A stretch of 64,000 nucleotides of DNA from an uncultured Lacinutrix sp. (GTDB lineage Bacteria; Bacteroidota; Bacteroidia; Flavobacteriales; Flavobacteriaceae). Below the pieces are notes generated by a model, which did not search any database, was not told the DNA's origin, and saw only the letters and a program-made list of their open reading frames with translations. Position 1 is the stretch's first letter. Every line of letters begins with the position of its first letter. The position numbers and the translations under genes are program-made. This document shows positions 1 to 8,624 of the stretch, one piece after another. The stretch spans positions 1 through 64,000 of the forward strand of contig NZ_CANMRQ010000002.1 in NCBI RefSeq assembly GCF_947500325.1, in the 5' to 3' direction.

Positions 1-53
1 CTGCTAGATATATTTGTTTGATAGTGTTCATAGTTTCAAATGTAGTAAAAAGT

Positions 54-93
54 AAAAAACAGCAATTAATATTTCTACTAGCTACTGTTTTTT
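54..93 (-). terminator. Terminator-like hairpin
   Basis: Nine-base arms (AAAAAACAG at 54-62, CTGTTTTTT at 85-93) face each other downstream of the Imm33-like gene. Read on the minus strand, the second arm ends in a T run. The stem is AT-rich, so strength is uncertain. Confidence 0.4.
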
Positions 94-142
94 AATTATT
101 TAACTTCTTTATTTTTGGCATGTCCTAATTTGGAACACTACC

Positions 143-781
143 CTATATATCTTCATCTTTCCAAATTTCTGAAGATTTAGAGTCAATATAAAATCTAAAG
201 CCTACTGGTAATGCTAGAAATTTAATTAATTCTGGTCTAGCTTTTATTATATAAAACAAATAGTCTACCGATAAAGTATTAATATCTCCATTATAGTCAT
301 TAGATGTTAAATACCATCCAGACATATGCTCAGGGGCTTCATACCTGACGCCGTTTACTTCTGCCCCTTCATAAATATTATTAGATATTGCAATTTTCTG
401 ATTTATTCTAGGGATTAAAGGTTCTACACTTTCTAATTTACAAAGTTCAAATTGTCTCTTATATAAATCAATAGTAATCGATAAATCAAATTCAAAAATG
501 TTTTCACCTGTATTACTATTTACATCTTTTAATTCATATAATTTAATGTATGTATTATCATAAATAAATTGTATCAGCCATGAACCACAACTAATAGTTT
601 CTTTATTATTTATCTTTATATCACTTGATTTTATATAGGCAAGAATATAATCGATAACTTGTTTAATATCATCATTAGAATAATTTCCTTTATTTATTAA
701 AAACTCTTTACCTGTTGTATCATTTAATCCCAGAGTTACAAAAGAATCTTTTAGTTCTATTATTGAATATTCTATCATCAT
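143..781 (-). CDS. Imm33/DUF2185-like immunity protein
   Basis: A 212-residue soluble protein without signal peptide or membrane segment. Its last ~85 residues carry a pattern like Imm33 (DUF2185): I-A-I-S-N near residue 130, then a surface motif ending S-G-W-Y-L-T-S-N-D and a final G-F-R-F-Y strand. It starts 5 bp after the RHS toxin-tip gene, the usual place for a cognate immunity gene. The inferred role is cytoplasmic neutralisation of the nuclease-like tip encoded just upstream. The family call is tentative; the position-based call is stronger. Confidence 0.55.
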   Translation of the reverse strand: MMIEYSIIELKDSFVTLGLNDTTGKEFLINKGNYSNDDIKQVIDYILAYIKSSDIKINNKETISCGSWLIQFIYDNTYIKLYELKDVNSNTGENIFEFDLSITIDLYKRQFELCKLESVEPLIPRINQKIAISNNIYEGAEVNGVRYEAPEHMSGWYLTSNDYNGDINTLSVDYLFYIIKARPELIKFLALPVGFRFYIDSKSSEIWKDEDI

Positions 782-786
782 TTTTT

Positions 787-1902
787 TTATTGATTATCAA
801 ATAACGGAATTATATTATTAGCATTATAACCTTTTCGTAACAATCCAGATGTTGTTCCTCCTTGAGAAGAAGAGCACCCTGCACAATGAGGGTATAATCT
901 TTGCGAAGTTCCAACTGGAACCAAAGAACTTACTGGTTGATGATCTGGTGTGAAATTACCTGAAGCTCTTCCAGAATTAGTAGAGCCACAAGTATGACAT
1001 CCTTCTGTCCCTCCAATTTCATTTATGGTAGCTCTTTCTGTAGCATTAAATCGTTGACTAGTACTTCTGGCAGGTATTGATGATCCTGCATTAGGCCCAG
1101 GTTCTAAGGTTGTTGTATTTACGTCGGGATGTACTCTTTTTGCTTCTGAAATTATTTGATCTGTTGTTGAAACACTACTTTTTTTATTAGTTCGTGGGGT
1201 AGTAACTTTATATAAGACAGCAGCAGTTGCTGTCATGGCTAAAATATTTTCAACGTCTTGTACTGTCGCTTCTCCACTTTCTACTCTTCTTGTCATATTA
1301 CCCATCTCGGCAATACCATCTGAAGTCATATCTCCTAAAGTTTCCCCATTCATTGCTCCATTCCAAGTTGAAGCTACTGAATTATAACCTGCTATTAATG
1401 TATTAGCAATAATTTCATTTCCTTTACTAAAACCAGAGAACTTTACACGATCAAGCACAGGTGCTTTAATATTATGAAGTCCTAAAGTGATTACTTTACT
1501 TCCGCCAGTTTCATTATACCACCATCCCTTAGGAGGCCATTCATTAGCTTGAGGTGCCATCCCGTCTGGGTCAATAAAATAAACGGGACTATTAAAAGCA
1601 TAATTATAAGGACTATGACGCCTCATTTGTTCTGCAAGTGGATCAAGATTCATCCAACGTCCTATAGCAGGGTCATAATTACGAGCAGTAATATCTACCC
1701 AACCAAGTCCTAATTCATTTTGTTCTTCTTTACCACCAAAGCCATACGGATGGTCGGTGCCGTTTACCACGTTATTATACCCTTTATGTTTCAAGCCAAA
1801 GGGATAGTAACTACCCCTGTTTTTTGAGACCTTTTGACCTTTTTTTGAGTGTATTACTCGTAAACTAGGTAGTGGTTCAATATGTAGTTTTAGGCAGCCC
1901 AA
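787..1902 (-). CDS. Orphan RHS toxin tip with HNH-like nuclease domain
   Basis: 371 residues. Residues ~30-115 are the conserved RHS core end ([40 protein letters not shown]). The C-terminal ~90 residues hold C-x-x-C, P-D-H and C-x-x-C (CHTC, PDHQP, CAGC), a zinc-bound treble-clef/HNH arrangement typical of DNase effectors. The long N-terminal RHS filament is absent. The only start is TTG with in-frame stops directly upstream, so this is a displaced cassette rather than a complete exported toxin. It sits 8 bp after the CHAT protease gene and may be co-transcribed with it. Confidence 0.7.
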   Translation of the reverse strand: MGCLKLHIEPLPSLRVIHSKKGQKVSKNRGSYYPFGLKHKGYNNVVNGTDHPYGFGGKEEQNELGLGWVDITARNYDPAIGRWMNLDPLAEQMRRHSPYNYAFNSPVYFIDPDGMAPQANEWPPKGWWYNETGGSKVITLGLHNIKAPVLDRVKFSGFSKGNEIIANTLIAGYNSVASTWNGAMNGETLGDMTSDGIAEMGNMTRRVESGEATVQDVENILAMTATAAVLYKVTTPRTNKKSSVSTTDQIISEAKRVHPDVNTTTLEPGPNAGSSIPARSTSQRFNATERATINEIGGTEGCHTCGSTNSGRASGNFTPDHQPVSSLVPVGTSQRLYPHCAGCSSSQGGTTSGLLRKGYNANNIIPLFDNQ

Positions 1903-1910
1903 TTATTAAT

Positions 1911-2537
1911 TTAATTCACTAAATCAGTTTTAGTTAATTCTCTATTCCCTAATAATCTAAAAGCATCTCTATTATTTATCAATTCCATAGCGACTAATAT
2001 TTCATCATTTTCTTCACTCAATAATTCTATTTGTTCATCAAAATAATTAATCATGTTATTAAAACATGTTTCAATATTTAGTTCTGAATTTAGAAATTCT
2101 TTGATACAATAATTTTCACAATCAATATATATATCATTATACTTTTCGTAAGTAGATAGTGTAATTTCATTACATCCCACAAATGTTTCTGCAACATCTT
2201 CTAAAGACTTACCTAATATAATTGCGGTACTACATGCTGGAGTATAAAAAAGAGAGCCATCTAAATGGTCAATGTTATCTGCATCAACGAAAACTTCATT
2301 TTCAGTTCCGATTTGTTCATCATTGCCATGCATGAGACCAATTACAACAAAATTGTTTCCATTAAAAGAATCTATTGTTTCTTCTAATTTTTCTTCAGTG
2401 CAATCAAGACCTTGAATTGGAATTAAATTCACCCCATTATTATTAATTAATGACTTTTTTATATTATTAAAACTTTCCTCAAAGTATTCTCCTAATTCAT
2501 AGTCATTATCATCATAGCCAACAATAGTACTAATCAT
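1911..2537 (-). CDS. CHAT/caspase-like cysteine protease
   Basis: 208 residues. A hydrophobic strand followed by His-Gly (GLMHGN, H70) and a second strand followed by Ala-Cys (YTPACSTA, C102) give the His/Cys dyad spacing of CHAT and caspase-like peptidases (clan CD). The following VGCNEITLS strand matches the usual next strand. There is no prodomain, so the catalytic domain stands alone. It is the last gene of a four-gene operon and overlaps the receiver gene by 8 bp, which suggests it is the effector of that signalling pathway. Its substrate is unknown. Clan assignment is from motif and strand pattern only. Confidence 0.65.
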   Translation of the reverse strand: MISTIVGYDDNDYELGEYFEESFNNIKKSLINNNGVNLIPIQGLDCTEEKLEETIDSFNGNNFVVIGLMHGNDEQIGTENEVFVDADNIDHLDGSLFYTPACSTAIILGKSLEDVAETFVGCNEITLSTYEKYNDIYIDCENYCIKEFLNSELNIETCFNNMINYFDEQIELLSEENDEILVAMELINNRDAFRLLGNRELTKTDLVN

Positions 2538-3159
2538 CCAGTTTTAATTTTTGTCGGCTAAATAATTCAATTGCCAATTTTAATAAATTCTTCTCAAATG
2601 TTACTCCAATTTCAGTTTGCATCCTAATACTTTCCAAAATTTCATTCATAGTATATGAGCGCCCTTCTTTAGTTTTAAGAATAACTTGGTCTCGTTTTTC
2701 ATTTGGATGTCTCATTATCCAATCTTCTATTACTGCATCAACTCTAACACCTAAAACTAAAATAGCTTCATCAATCAATTTTAAAATTTTAGAATAATCA
2801 GAAGTAAAACTTTCTAATTTGAATAGGTCTTTATTTATAAGCTTTTTAAGTACTTCACCATCAATTTCTGAAATTTTACTAACAGTAATTAATATAACAT
2901 ATACTAAAGATGTCTTCTCTCTTATTTTTTCAAATACTTCAATTCCATCTATCTCTTTTCCATCATGAAAATTCCTATCAAGAAGTACTACCATTTTTTG
3001 ACCAAGATTATTTAAAACATAATCTAACCCTTCTTGGGAATGCTGAAATAGTATTACATTATCTTCTCCATATTTAACCTTCATCTCAACCATAATCGGT
3101 GAAATTTCACTTATATCATCATGTATGACTACTATTTTGGATGGTGTTATTTCATTCAT
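2530..3159 (-). CDS. Receiver-domain protein with non-HTH C-terminal extension
   Basis: 209 residues. Residues ~7-130 form a response-regulator receiver: acidic pair D14/D15, phospho-acceptor D61 in V-V-L-L-D-R-N, D-G-I-E-V-F and T92 in I-L-I-T-V-S. The last ~75 residues (W-I-M-R-H-P onwards) are not a recognisable DNA-binding domain, so output is probably through protein contact. The gene begins 1 bp after the dual-ATPase kinase stop and overlaps the CHAT protease gene by 8 bp. Inferred role: relay between kinase and protease. An ATG start is used. Confidence 0.75.
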   Translation of the reverse strand: MNEITPSKIVVIHDDISEISPIMVEMKVKYGEDNVILFQHSQEGLDYVLNNLGQKMVVLLDRNFHDGKEIDGIEVFEKIREKTSLVYVILITVSKISEIDGEVLKKLINKDLFKLESFTSDYSKILKLIDEAILVLGVRVDAVIEDWIMRHPNEKRDQVILKTKEGRSYTMNEILESIRMQTEIGVTFEKNLLKLAIELFSRQKLKLDD

Positions 3160-3160
3160 T

Positions 3161-5308
3161 TTATTTATTATTGAAAGGGATGGTTATTTTGAAAGTAGCA
3201 CCAGTTGGCTTGAATTCATTCTCAACAACTTCAATATCCCCATTTAATGCTTTAATTTGTTTTTCTACAACGTACAGTCCAACTCCAGCACCACCCTGTT
3301 CAGCAGTACGGGTATTGTAAAGTCCAAATATCCAATCCTTATCATTCATATCAAGACCATAACCATTATCAGAAAAATAAATCACAAAATTGTTAGTATT
3401 TAAATAGCCTGTACACTTTATTTTTTTGTTTTTAGTATTTGTTAAAGCTTTGACAGAGTTAGAAACTAGGTTTTGAAAAATATCTTGAAAAGCTTTTTTA
3501 TTAGTTTCAATTACAAAATCATCTTTAAGACCAAGTTCTAACTCGATACCTTCTTTTCTAAAAACGGAACTATATTGTTTTTTTAATAAATCACTAATTA
3601 ATGTTGAAACATTAAATTCTTCGAATGAACTTTCATCAACATTAGCAAAACTCAACATAAAATCGGTAACAGATAAAAGTGTATCCATTTCGTTATAAAT
3701 CATAACAGCATACTCTTTAAAGAATTTATCAAACTTTGGATTAGGGTAATTCAACTTAAAAAACTCGCCTAGATGCTTTACTTTTGCGATAGAAGTTCTA
3801 ACTGCATGAGTAATAAGTGATGCAAATTCTTGCATTGAAACTATGCTGTAAAGAATCTTTTCTTTTCTTTCTACTTCTTTTTGATATTTTTTTTGCTCAG
3901 AAATCCCTTTACTGATTACCCTGTGTAACCCTTTAGCTTGTTCTTTTAATTTAGCTATATTTTTTTTTGCATCTGGGTTAGTCTTACTTAATTCTTTTTC
4001 AATTTTTGATAATTCTTTCTCAAAGGTTTTTACATCTGAACCAGCATCAATTAATTTGTTTTCAACAACACTTCTTTTAGCAACTCTTGAATATTTTTTT
4101 TGCTCTTTAAATGCATCCAATTGCTGAAGGATAAATTCTTTTAAGGTTTTATACTCTTTGGTATCAATAAAATCTTGCCTATTTGTTGCATCAATAATTT
4201 GAGGGTTATCTTTTTTTGTAATATCCAAAACACCTATAACTTCTCTAATACCGACATGGTCAAAAGCACCGCTATATCTACTCTTATCTATTCCAAGAAT
4301 ATCTCTCTTTTTTTCTACATGATCTTCGTATTCCGCAAAGGGTGTAGTTATAACACCATCTCTATATATTTTTATCCCATCAATTCTTGTATCGTCATTT
4401 TTATATGCATTTCGGTATTTCCTTTTTGCTCCTTCATCAAAATAATAGATTCGCATTTTGACAGGTCCAAAATTTTGTTTATCAATATGCATTTTGTATA
4501 AGTCTCCTTTTTTTGAATCAAAAGCTAAGGTTTCTTGCATACCCTTATCTGAATCATATTTTATTTCTGCATAATGAGAATAGTATTTTACCGCATCAGG
4601 TTTAACAGGTTTATTTTGGTAAGAAATAAATTCATTAGAATCTATCTTGATTTCAAATGGTGGATTTACAGGATAAAAGGGAGATATTAATTTTGACAAT
4701 TCTTTATAAAGTCTTTCTATATCATTTACTGACCATTTATCAAATATTTTTGAGATAATAATTTTTGTTCCTTTTTTATCTACTTCCGCAGGCTCATAGC
4801 TATATTTATTTTTAACTTCAGTAAATAAAGATAATTGACCTTCTACAGCATTGTTGGATAAGTTTTCATATTCATCCCAATTGATATTAACGCAAAGCCA
4901 ATTTTTATCTTTTTTTTCTTTAGTTTTTATTTTGACTCTTGCCCCAAGTTTATCAACAGCAAATCTTCCAACACCTTTTTCTCCTACAAACTTCCGATTA
5001 TAGGGTGCATCAGAATATAATTTTACTCTTTTACTATTTGTTCCAACAACCATCCATTTATCTCTAATATCAGCAAATGACATTCCAGTACCATTATCGC
5101 TAATTATTATTTCACTTTTTTCAGATATTGTAGATACATTGTTAAATGTTACTGTTACTTCTTCAGCGTTTGCGTCATAACAATTTTTAACTAATTCAAA
5201 TATTGCAGTTACTCTATCAGTAATTAATTCACGTCCTAGCAGTCTAAATGCATTTACATCAACTCTCCACTGTAATGATTGGTCATCTATGTTGTTAGTT
5301 TGATTCAA
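3161..5308 (-). CDS. Dual GHKL ATPase: Hsp90/MORC-like domain plus histidine kinase
   Basis: 715 residues with two ATPases. The N-terminal Hsp90/MutL/MORC-like GHKL domain shows the N box (E38, N42, D45 in ELVKNCYDANA), DNGTGM at 71-76 and GEKGVGRF at 109-116, then a transducer-like region. A coiled coil (~400-490) leads to an H box with H501 in SLITHAVRTS, then a full HATPase_c: N box at 607-622, DNGYG at 647-651, F box FGLYNT, GGAGVGL at 672. No membrane segment, so it is cytosolic. The start is TTG, overlapping the methyltransferase gene by 14 bp; no ATG fits. Inferred role: an ATP-driven sensor phosphorylating the adjacent receiver. Confidence 0.8.
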   Translation of the reverse strand: MNQTNNIDDQSLQWRVDVNAFRLLGRELITDRVTAIFELVKNCYDANAEEVTVTFNNVSTISEKSEIIISDNGTGMSFADIRDKWMVVGTNSKRVKLYSDAPYNRKFVGEKGVGRFAVDKLGARVKIKTKEKKDKNWLCVNINWDEYENLSNNAVEGQLSLFTEVKNKYSYEPAEVDKKGTKIIISKIFDKWSVNDIERLYKELSKLISPFYPVNPPFEIKIDSNEFISYQNKPVKPDAVKYYSHYAEIKYDSDKGMQETLAFDSKKGDLYKMHIDKQNFGPVKMRIYYFDEGAKRKYRNAYKNDDTRIDGIKIYRDGVITTPFAEYEDHVEKKRDILGIDKSRYSGAFDHVGIREVIGVLDITKKDNPQIIDATNRQDFIDTKEYKTLKEFILQQLDAFKEQKKYSRVAKRSVVENKLIDAGSDVKTFEKELSKIEKELSKTNPDAKKNIAKLKEQAKGLHRVISKGISEQKKYQKEVERKEKILYSIVSMQEFASLITHAVRTSIAKVKHLGEFFKLNYPNPKFDKFFKEYAVMIYNEMDTLLSVTDFMLSFANVDESSFEEFNVSTLISDLLKKQYSSVFRKEGIELELGLKDDFVIETNKKAFQDIFQNLVSNSVKALTNTKNKKIKCTGYLNTNNFVIYFSDNGYGLDMNDKDWIFGLYNTRTAEQGGAGVGLYVVEKQIKALNGDIEVVENEFKPTGATFKITIPFNNK

Positions 5309-6377
5309 GTTCTTTTATATGGTTCTTTATACTTTTTGCTACAACAACTCCCAATCCAACAGGTACAGCATTACCAATTTGTCTAGCAATTACATTATTA
5401 GATACTTCTTTTTTGGGGTCTACAAACTTATAATTGTTTGGAAAACTTTGTATGAGTGCTGCCTCTCTCAATGTTATTGCTCTATCTTGTTCTGGATGAC
5501 CAAAACGACCATTACTTAATCCAATACAGTAGGTAGTCATTGTTGGAGCAACATCATCCCATTTCATTCTTCCGTATACACTTTTAAAATTCTTACCACT
5601 ATCTTTTTTATGGCACTCTAACCATAAACTTTCATCCCAATCTTGCCAAGTACCACCTTGTTTACTTGCTTGAATTCTTTTTTTATTTAATGGCGTTAGT
5701 TTTCTAGCAACATGAATACTATCTTTCGGGTGCGCAATACCATCCTCTACTGGAGGAAGGTGTCCAATAGCATCTTTTACTGTTACATAATTATCTTTTT
5801 TGATAGTTTTCTCTATTAACTTTACCTCTCCATGCTTTGACCCAAACAAAATCAATCTTTTTCTTCTTTGTGGTACACCATAGTCCTGTGCATTAACTAT
5901 ATGATAAGTAACAAAATAATTCTTGTCTTTTAATCTTTTTACAAAATCTTTAAAAACCTTTCCTTTATCAAAAGTTAATAAAAGAGGAACGTTTTCCATT
6001 GAAATAATTTCTGGCTCAACCTCATCAATTAAATTAGCGAAAGAATATAGAAGTTTCCATTTTTCGTTTTTTAACTTTAATTTGTCTTTTGTATTCTTTC
6101 CTCCTTTTTGATTATAAATAGAAAAAGGCTGGCAAGGTGCACACCCAACTAGTATCTTTCTTTTACCTTCAGTATATTTAGATACTAATTCCTCACTAGT
6201 TAATGTAGTAATGTCTTCGTGAAAAAATTTAGATTTATTATTTTTTTCAAAAGCATATTTACAAGTTTCATCAAAATCAATTCCTGCGTCGACTTTGAAT
6301 TTTTCTTTAATGAATCCATGAGTTAGACCTCCAATTCCACAGAATAAATCTACTACTGAAAAATCATTTACATTCAC
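5295..6377 (-). CDS. DNA (cytosine-5-)-methyltransferase
   Basis: 360 residues. All main C5-methyltransferase motifs are visible in order: I (DLFCGIGGLTHGF, residues 10-22), IV (GCAPCQPF, nucleophile C82), VI (SMENVP), VIII (QRRKRLILFGS) and X (RQIGNAVPVG), with a target-recognition region between VIII and X. Length is normal for the family, so it is probably active. The specificity cannot be read. It starts with GTG; no in-frame ATG is available nearby. It is the first gene of the operon that ends in the CHAT protease, and no restriction endonuclease is encoded beside it. It could mark self DNA for the downstream sensor. Confidence 0.92.
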   Translation of the reverse strand: MNVNDFSVVDLFCGIGGLTHGFIKEKFKVDAGIDFDETCKYAFEKNNKSKFFHEDITTLTSEELVSKYTEGKRKILVGCAPCQPFSIYNQKGGKNTKDKLKLKNEKWKLLYSFANLIDEVEPEIISMENVPLLLTFDKGKVFKDFVKRLKDKNYFVTYHIVNAQDYGVPQRRKRLILFGSKHGEVKLIEKTIKKDNYVTVKDAIGHLPPVEDGIAHPKDSIHVARKLTPLNKKRIQASKQGGTWQDWDESLWLECHKKDSGKNFKSVYGRMKWDDVAPTMTTYCIGLSNGRFGHPEQDRAITLREAALIQSFPNNYKFVDPKKEVSNNVIARQIGNAVPVGLGVVVAKSIKNHIKELESN

Positions 6378-6425
6378 TGTATTTCTTCGTTTTTATTATT
6401 TTAATAAAGCAACTAAGCTAATATA

Positions 6426-6433
6426 CAAAGATA
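6426..6433 (-). promoter_or_regulatory. Candidate -7 box for the methyltransferase operon
   Basis: On the minus strand this reads TATCTTTG, matching the Bacteroidota -7 consensus TAnnTTTG, about 50 nt before the GTG start. No clear -33 TTG was found at normal spacing, so support is partial. Confidence 0.4.
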
Positions 6434-6526
6434 GAAATTATAGCGGATTATTTTTTTGTTATTTAAGTTAACTAAATCCAGGTAGAATAACCGACACTTT
6501 TTGTTTATTTTTGCTAAAAGAAAAAC

Positions 6527-6622
6527 CCACTTTAATACAACTAAAGTGGATTCTTATTCGAGATAATCTAAAGTTATGCTGTAAGCTTACATACTAAGTA
6601 AATCAGAAAACTTTAGACTATC
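6527..6622. repeat. Nested inverted-repeat structure beside the recombinase genes
   Basis: A perfect 8-bp hairpin (CCACTTTA at 6527-6534, TAAAGTGG at 6542-6549) is followed by 14-bp arms with one mismatch (6562-6575 and 6609-6622) enclosing a 12-bp perfect palindrome (TGTAAGCTTACA, 6580-6591). It lies in the 379-bp gene-free stretch between the methyltransferase operon and the recombinase genes. It could be an element end, a small structured RNA or a terminator pair. The rest of this gap shows nothing clear. Confidence 0.55.
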
Positions 6623-6756
6623 TCTTCAGCAAGACAAATATATCTTATTTTACCCTTTTTTAGAATTTCAGTTATTAACAATGATGCTTTTCGTGGTCAT
6701 GATTCAATTGTTTTAAAACACCAATAAAATCAACACTTACAGAGCTGTTAATAACT

Positions 6757-7653
6757 TTAAGAAATAGGATGCAAAGTATCAATAACCTCCTGTAGACTTT
6801 CAAGGTCATCTTGAACATAACGTTCTGTTGAAGAAATATAACGATGTCCAGCCATATACTGCACTTCTCGTATGTTGTGGTACTGCAACCAATACGTAAT
6901 TACAGACGCACGAATCTGCTTGGTATCTTTTACATTATGGTTAATTCTGCGTAGTTTTTTGAAAAGCCAGTAAGTAACAGCAAACCTATCGCTATTTTGC
7001 GGAATAAAAGCCTCGCTGTGGCATCCAATTGAGTTTTGTATAGCTTCCCTGCTAACATTTATATATTCCGCCAAAGAAAGGATTTGTGGCGATTTAATTT
7101 CCAGTTCACGGGAATTGGTTTTTCGAGTAGATGGCACATAGATTTTCCCACGTTCCAAGTTGATATGTTCCACTTTTAATGTCTTAAGTGCAGTAGCGTT
7201 TAAGCCTTGATACACCATCATTCCAGTTATCACTTTATCACGCATAGCAACGTGAGGACTGCTTGGTAATTCGATATTTCGTGTTGGGTAGGAATAGAAC
7301 AAATCTTCTAGTTCCTCAAACTCTAAAAGATTATGATTGAGCGTGCGTTTAACACCACGTATATTCATACTCTCCATAGGGTTATCACCTCGATAATTTT
7401 CATCAACCAAATAATTAAAGTAAATCTTTAATGCACCGATTTGATGTCTTACTGTACTTTTAGAAGGCATTTTTCCATTACGAGTTCGCTGTAACTTTTT
7501 TGCATATTCGAGACAAGATTTGTAATCAATAGTTTCAGCTTCATAACCTTTAGAATCGCACCACTCGATAAATCGAGACTTGGCAATTAAATAACTATTA
7601 ATTGTCGTCTTGGCATAATCCTGTTCTCTTAAGTATTGGTCGTAGTGTTTCAT
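6757..7653 (-). CDS. Tyrosine recombinase-like protein lacking Arg I (element A)
   Basis: 298 residues with an N-terminal SAM-like core-binding domain and a C-terminal catalytic-fold domain. The usual G-L-R-x-S-E-L motif is G-L-N-A-T-A-L-K-T-L, so catalytic Arg I is Asn. HxLR is K-Q-I-R, while G-H-R-Y and the terminal Tyr in S-T-E-R-Y-V remain. The homologue in element B has the same replacement. It overlaps the complete recombinase gene by 4 bp. Inferred role: a structural or regulatory partner in a two-recombinase complex rather than an independent enzyme. Confidence 0.75.
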   Translation of the reverse strand: MKHYDQYLREQDYAKTTINSYLIAKSRFIEWCDSKGYEAETIDYKSCLEYAKKLQRTRNGKMPSKSTVRHQIGALKIYFNYLVDENYRGDNPMESMNIRGVKRTLNHNLLEFEELEDLFYSYPTRNIELPSSPHVAMRDKVITGMMVYQGLNATALKTLKVEHINLERGKIYVPSTRKTNSRELEIKSPQILSLAEYINVSREAIQNSIGCHSEAFIPQNSDRFAVTYWLFKKLRRINHNVKDTKQIRASVITYWLQYHNIREVQYMAGHRYISSTERYVQDDLESLQEVIDTLHPIS

Positions 7654-8624
7654 TGGTTCATTGATTTAACGAGATGAGTATAAATCTGGGTCGACTCCAT
7701 CGAAGAGTGGCCGAGGAATTGACTGATAGATTTCATCGGCACATTATTCTGTAACAAATGTGTTGCTATGCTATGGCGTAGTGTATGTAAAGTAATATGT
7801 TTACCCTGTATCGTTTCGTCTTCTGTAGCTTCTATAATTGCCTTTAAACGATTAGCAATAGACATATCGTTGATGCGTTTTCCGAATTGTGATAATAACA
7901 ATGCATCCGTTTGGTAGTTACCTAAAAACTCCGGTCTTCCTTCATATAGATACTCTTCGAGTAGTTGAAGATTGTATTTGTTGATTGGCACAAAGCGTTC
8001 CTTATAATTCTTCCCTTTACGCACATAAATACGTTGTTTCTCAAACAAAATATCTTCTGTATTGATATGTACTATTTCATTACGACGTAGACCGCAACTG
8101 TAAGCCAACACTAAAATGGCACGATCACGCATCTGAAAATGTTCGCTCATGTGAGATACTGCACAGGCTTCAAAAAGTAGCTTCATTTCGTCTTGAGTTA
8201 AGATGATCTTATCTGTAGTATGGTATTCTATTTTCTCTCCACGTAAGTGAACACCAAATTTGATATTGGCATTGTGTTCTTTTAAGTAGGTAAGAAATTT
8301 TTTAAGTGCTTGTTGATGCTTGTTTAAAAATGCTTTTGATAATCCACCATCACGCCTTTGGTTTGTTCGTCCTGCCAGTTCTTTGTAATAGTCTTGAATT
8401 AACTTAGTTGTTATTTTTGTGATATCGGTGTGCCCGCGGCACTCCAAGAAATGAAAAAACTCCCGAAGATGATTCGGAAGATTATAAACGGTAGATTCAG
8501 CGTAGCCAAGCACATCCAACCAGTTCTTATACGAAGCTAGTAACTCGATAAATGCTTGATTTTTAAGGACTAATTTTTTCATACCTTTTATATTTTTGAC
8601 TTTTCGTGGCGAACCCATCGCCAT
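7650..8624 (-). CDS. Tyrosine recombinase, catalytically complete (element A)
   Basis: 324 residues. Catalytic motifs are present: Arg I in CGLRRNE, H-T-L-R-H, L-G-H-S-S and nucleophile Tyr in TQIYTH. It strand-exchanges DNA at the element's attachment sites (family role). The first ATG is chosen because homology with the element B protein begins before the MKKL methionine at residue 15. The first codons (M-G-S-P) are written by a TGGCGAACC repeat, so part of the repeat cluster upstream overlaps the gene start. Confidence 0.88.
   Translation of the reverse strand: MAMGSPRKVKNIKGMKKLVLKNQAFIELLASYKNWLDVLGYAESTVYNLPNHLREFFHFLECRGHTDITKITTKLIQDYYKELAGRTNQRRDGGLSKAFLNKHQQALKKFLTYLKEHNANIKFGVHLRGEKIEYHTTDKIILTQDEMKLLFEACAVSHMSEHFQMRDRAILVLAYSCGLRRNEIVHINTEDILFEKQRIYVRKGKNYKERFVPINKYNLQLLEEYLYEGRPEFLGNYQTDALLLSQFGKRINDMSIANRLKAIIEATEDETIQGKHITLHTLRHSIATHLLQNNVPMKSISQFLGHSSMESTQIYTHLVKSMNQ

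Noticed and set aside
4175-4501. Plus-strand open frame of 108 codons inside the kinase gene
   Set aside because: Antisense to a well-supported gene; hydrophobic, Cys/Ile-rich composition typical of reversed AT-rich coding sequence.
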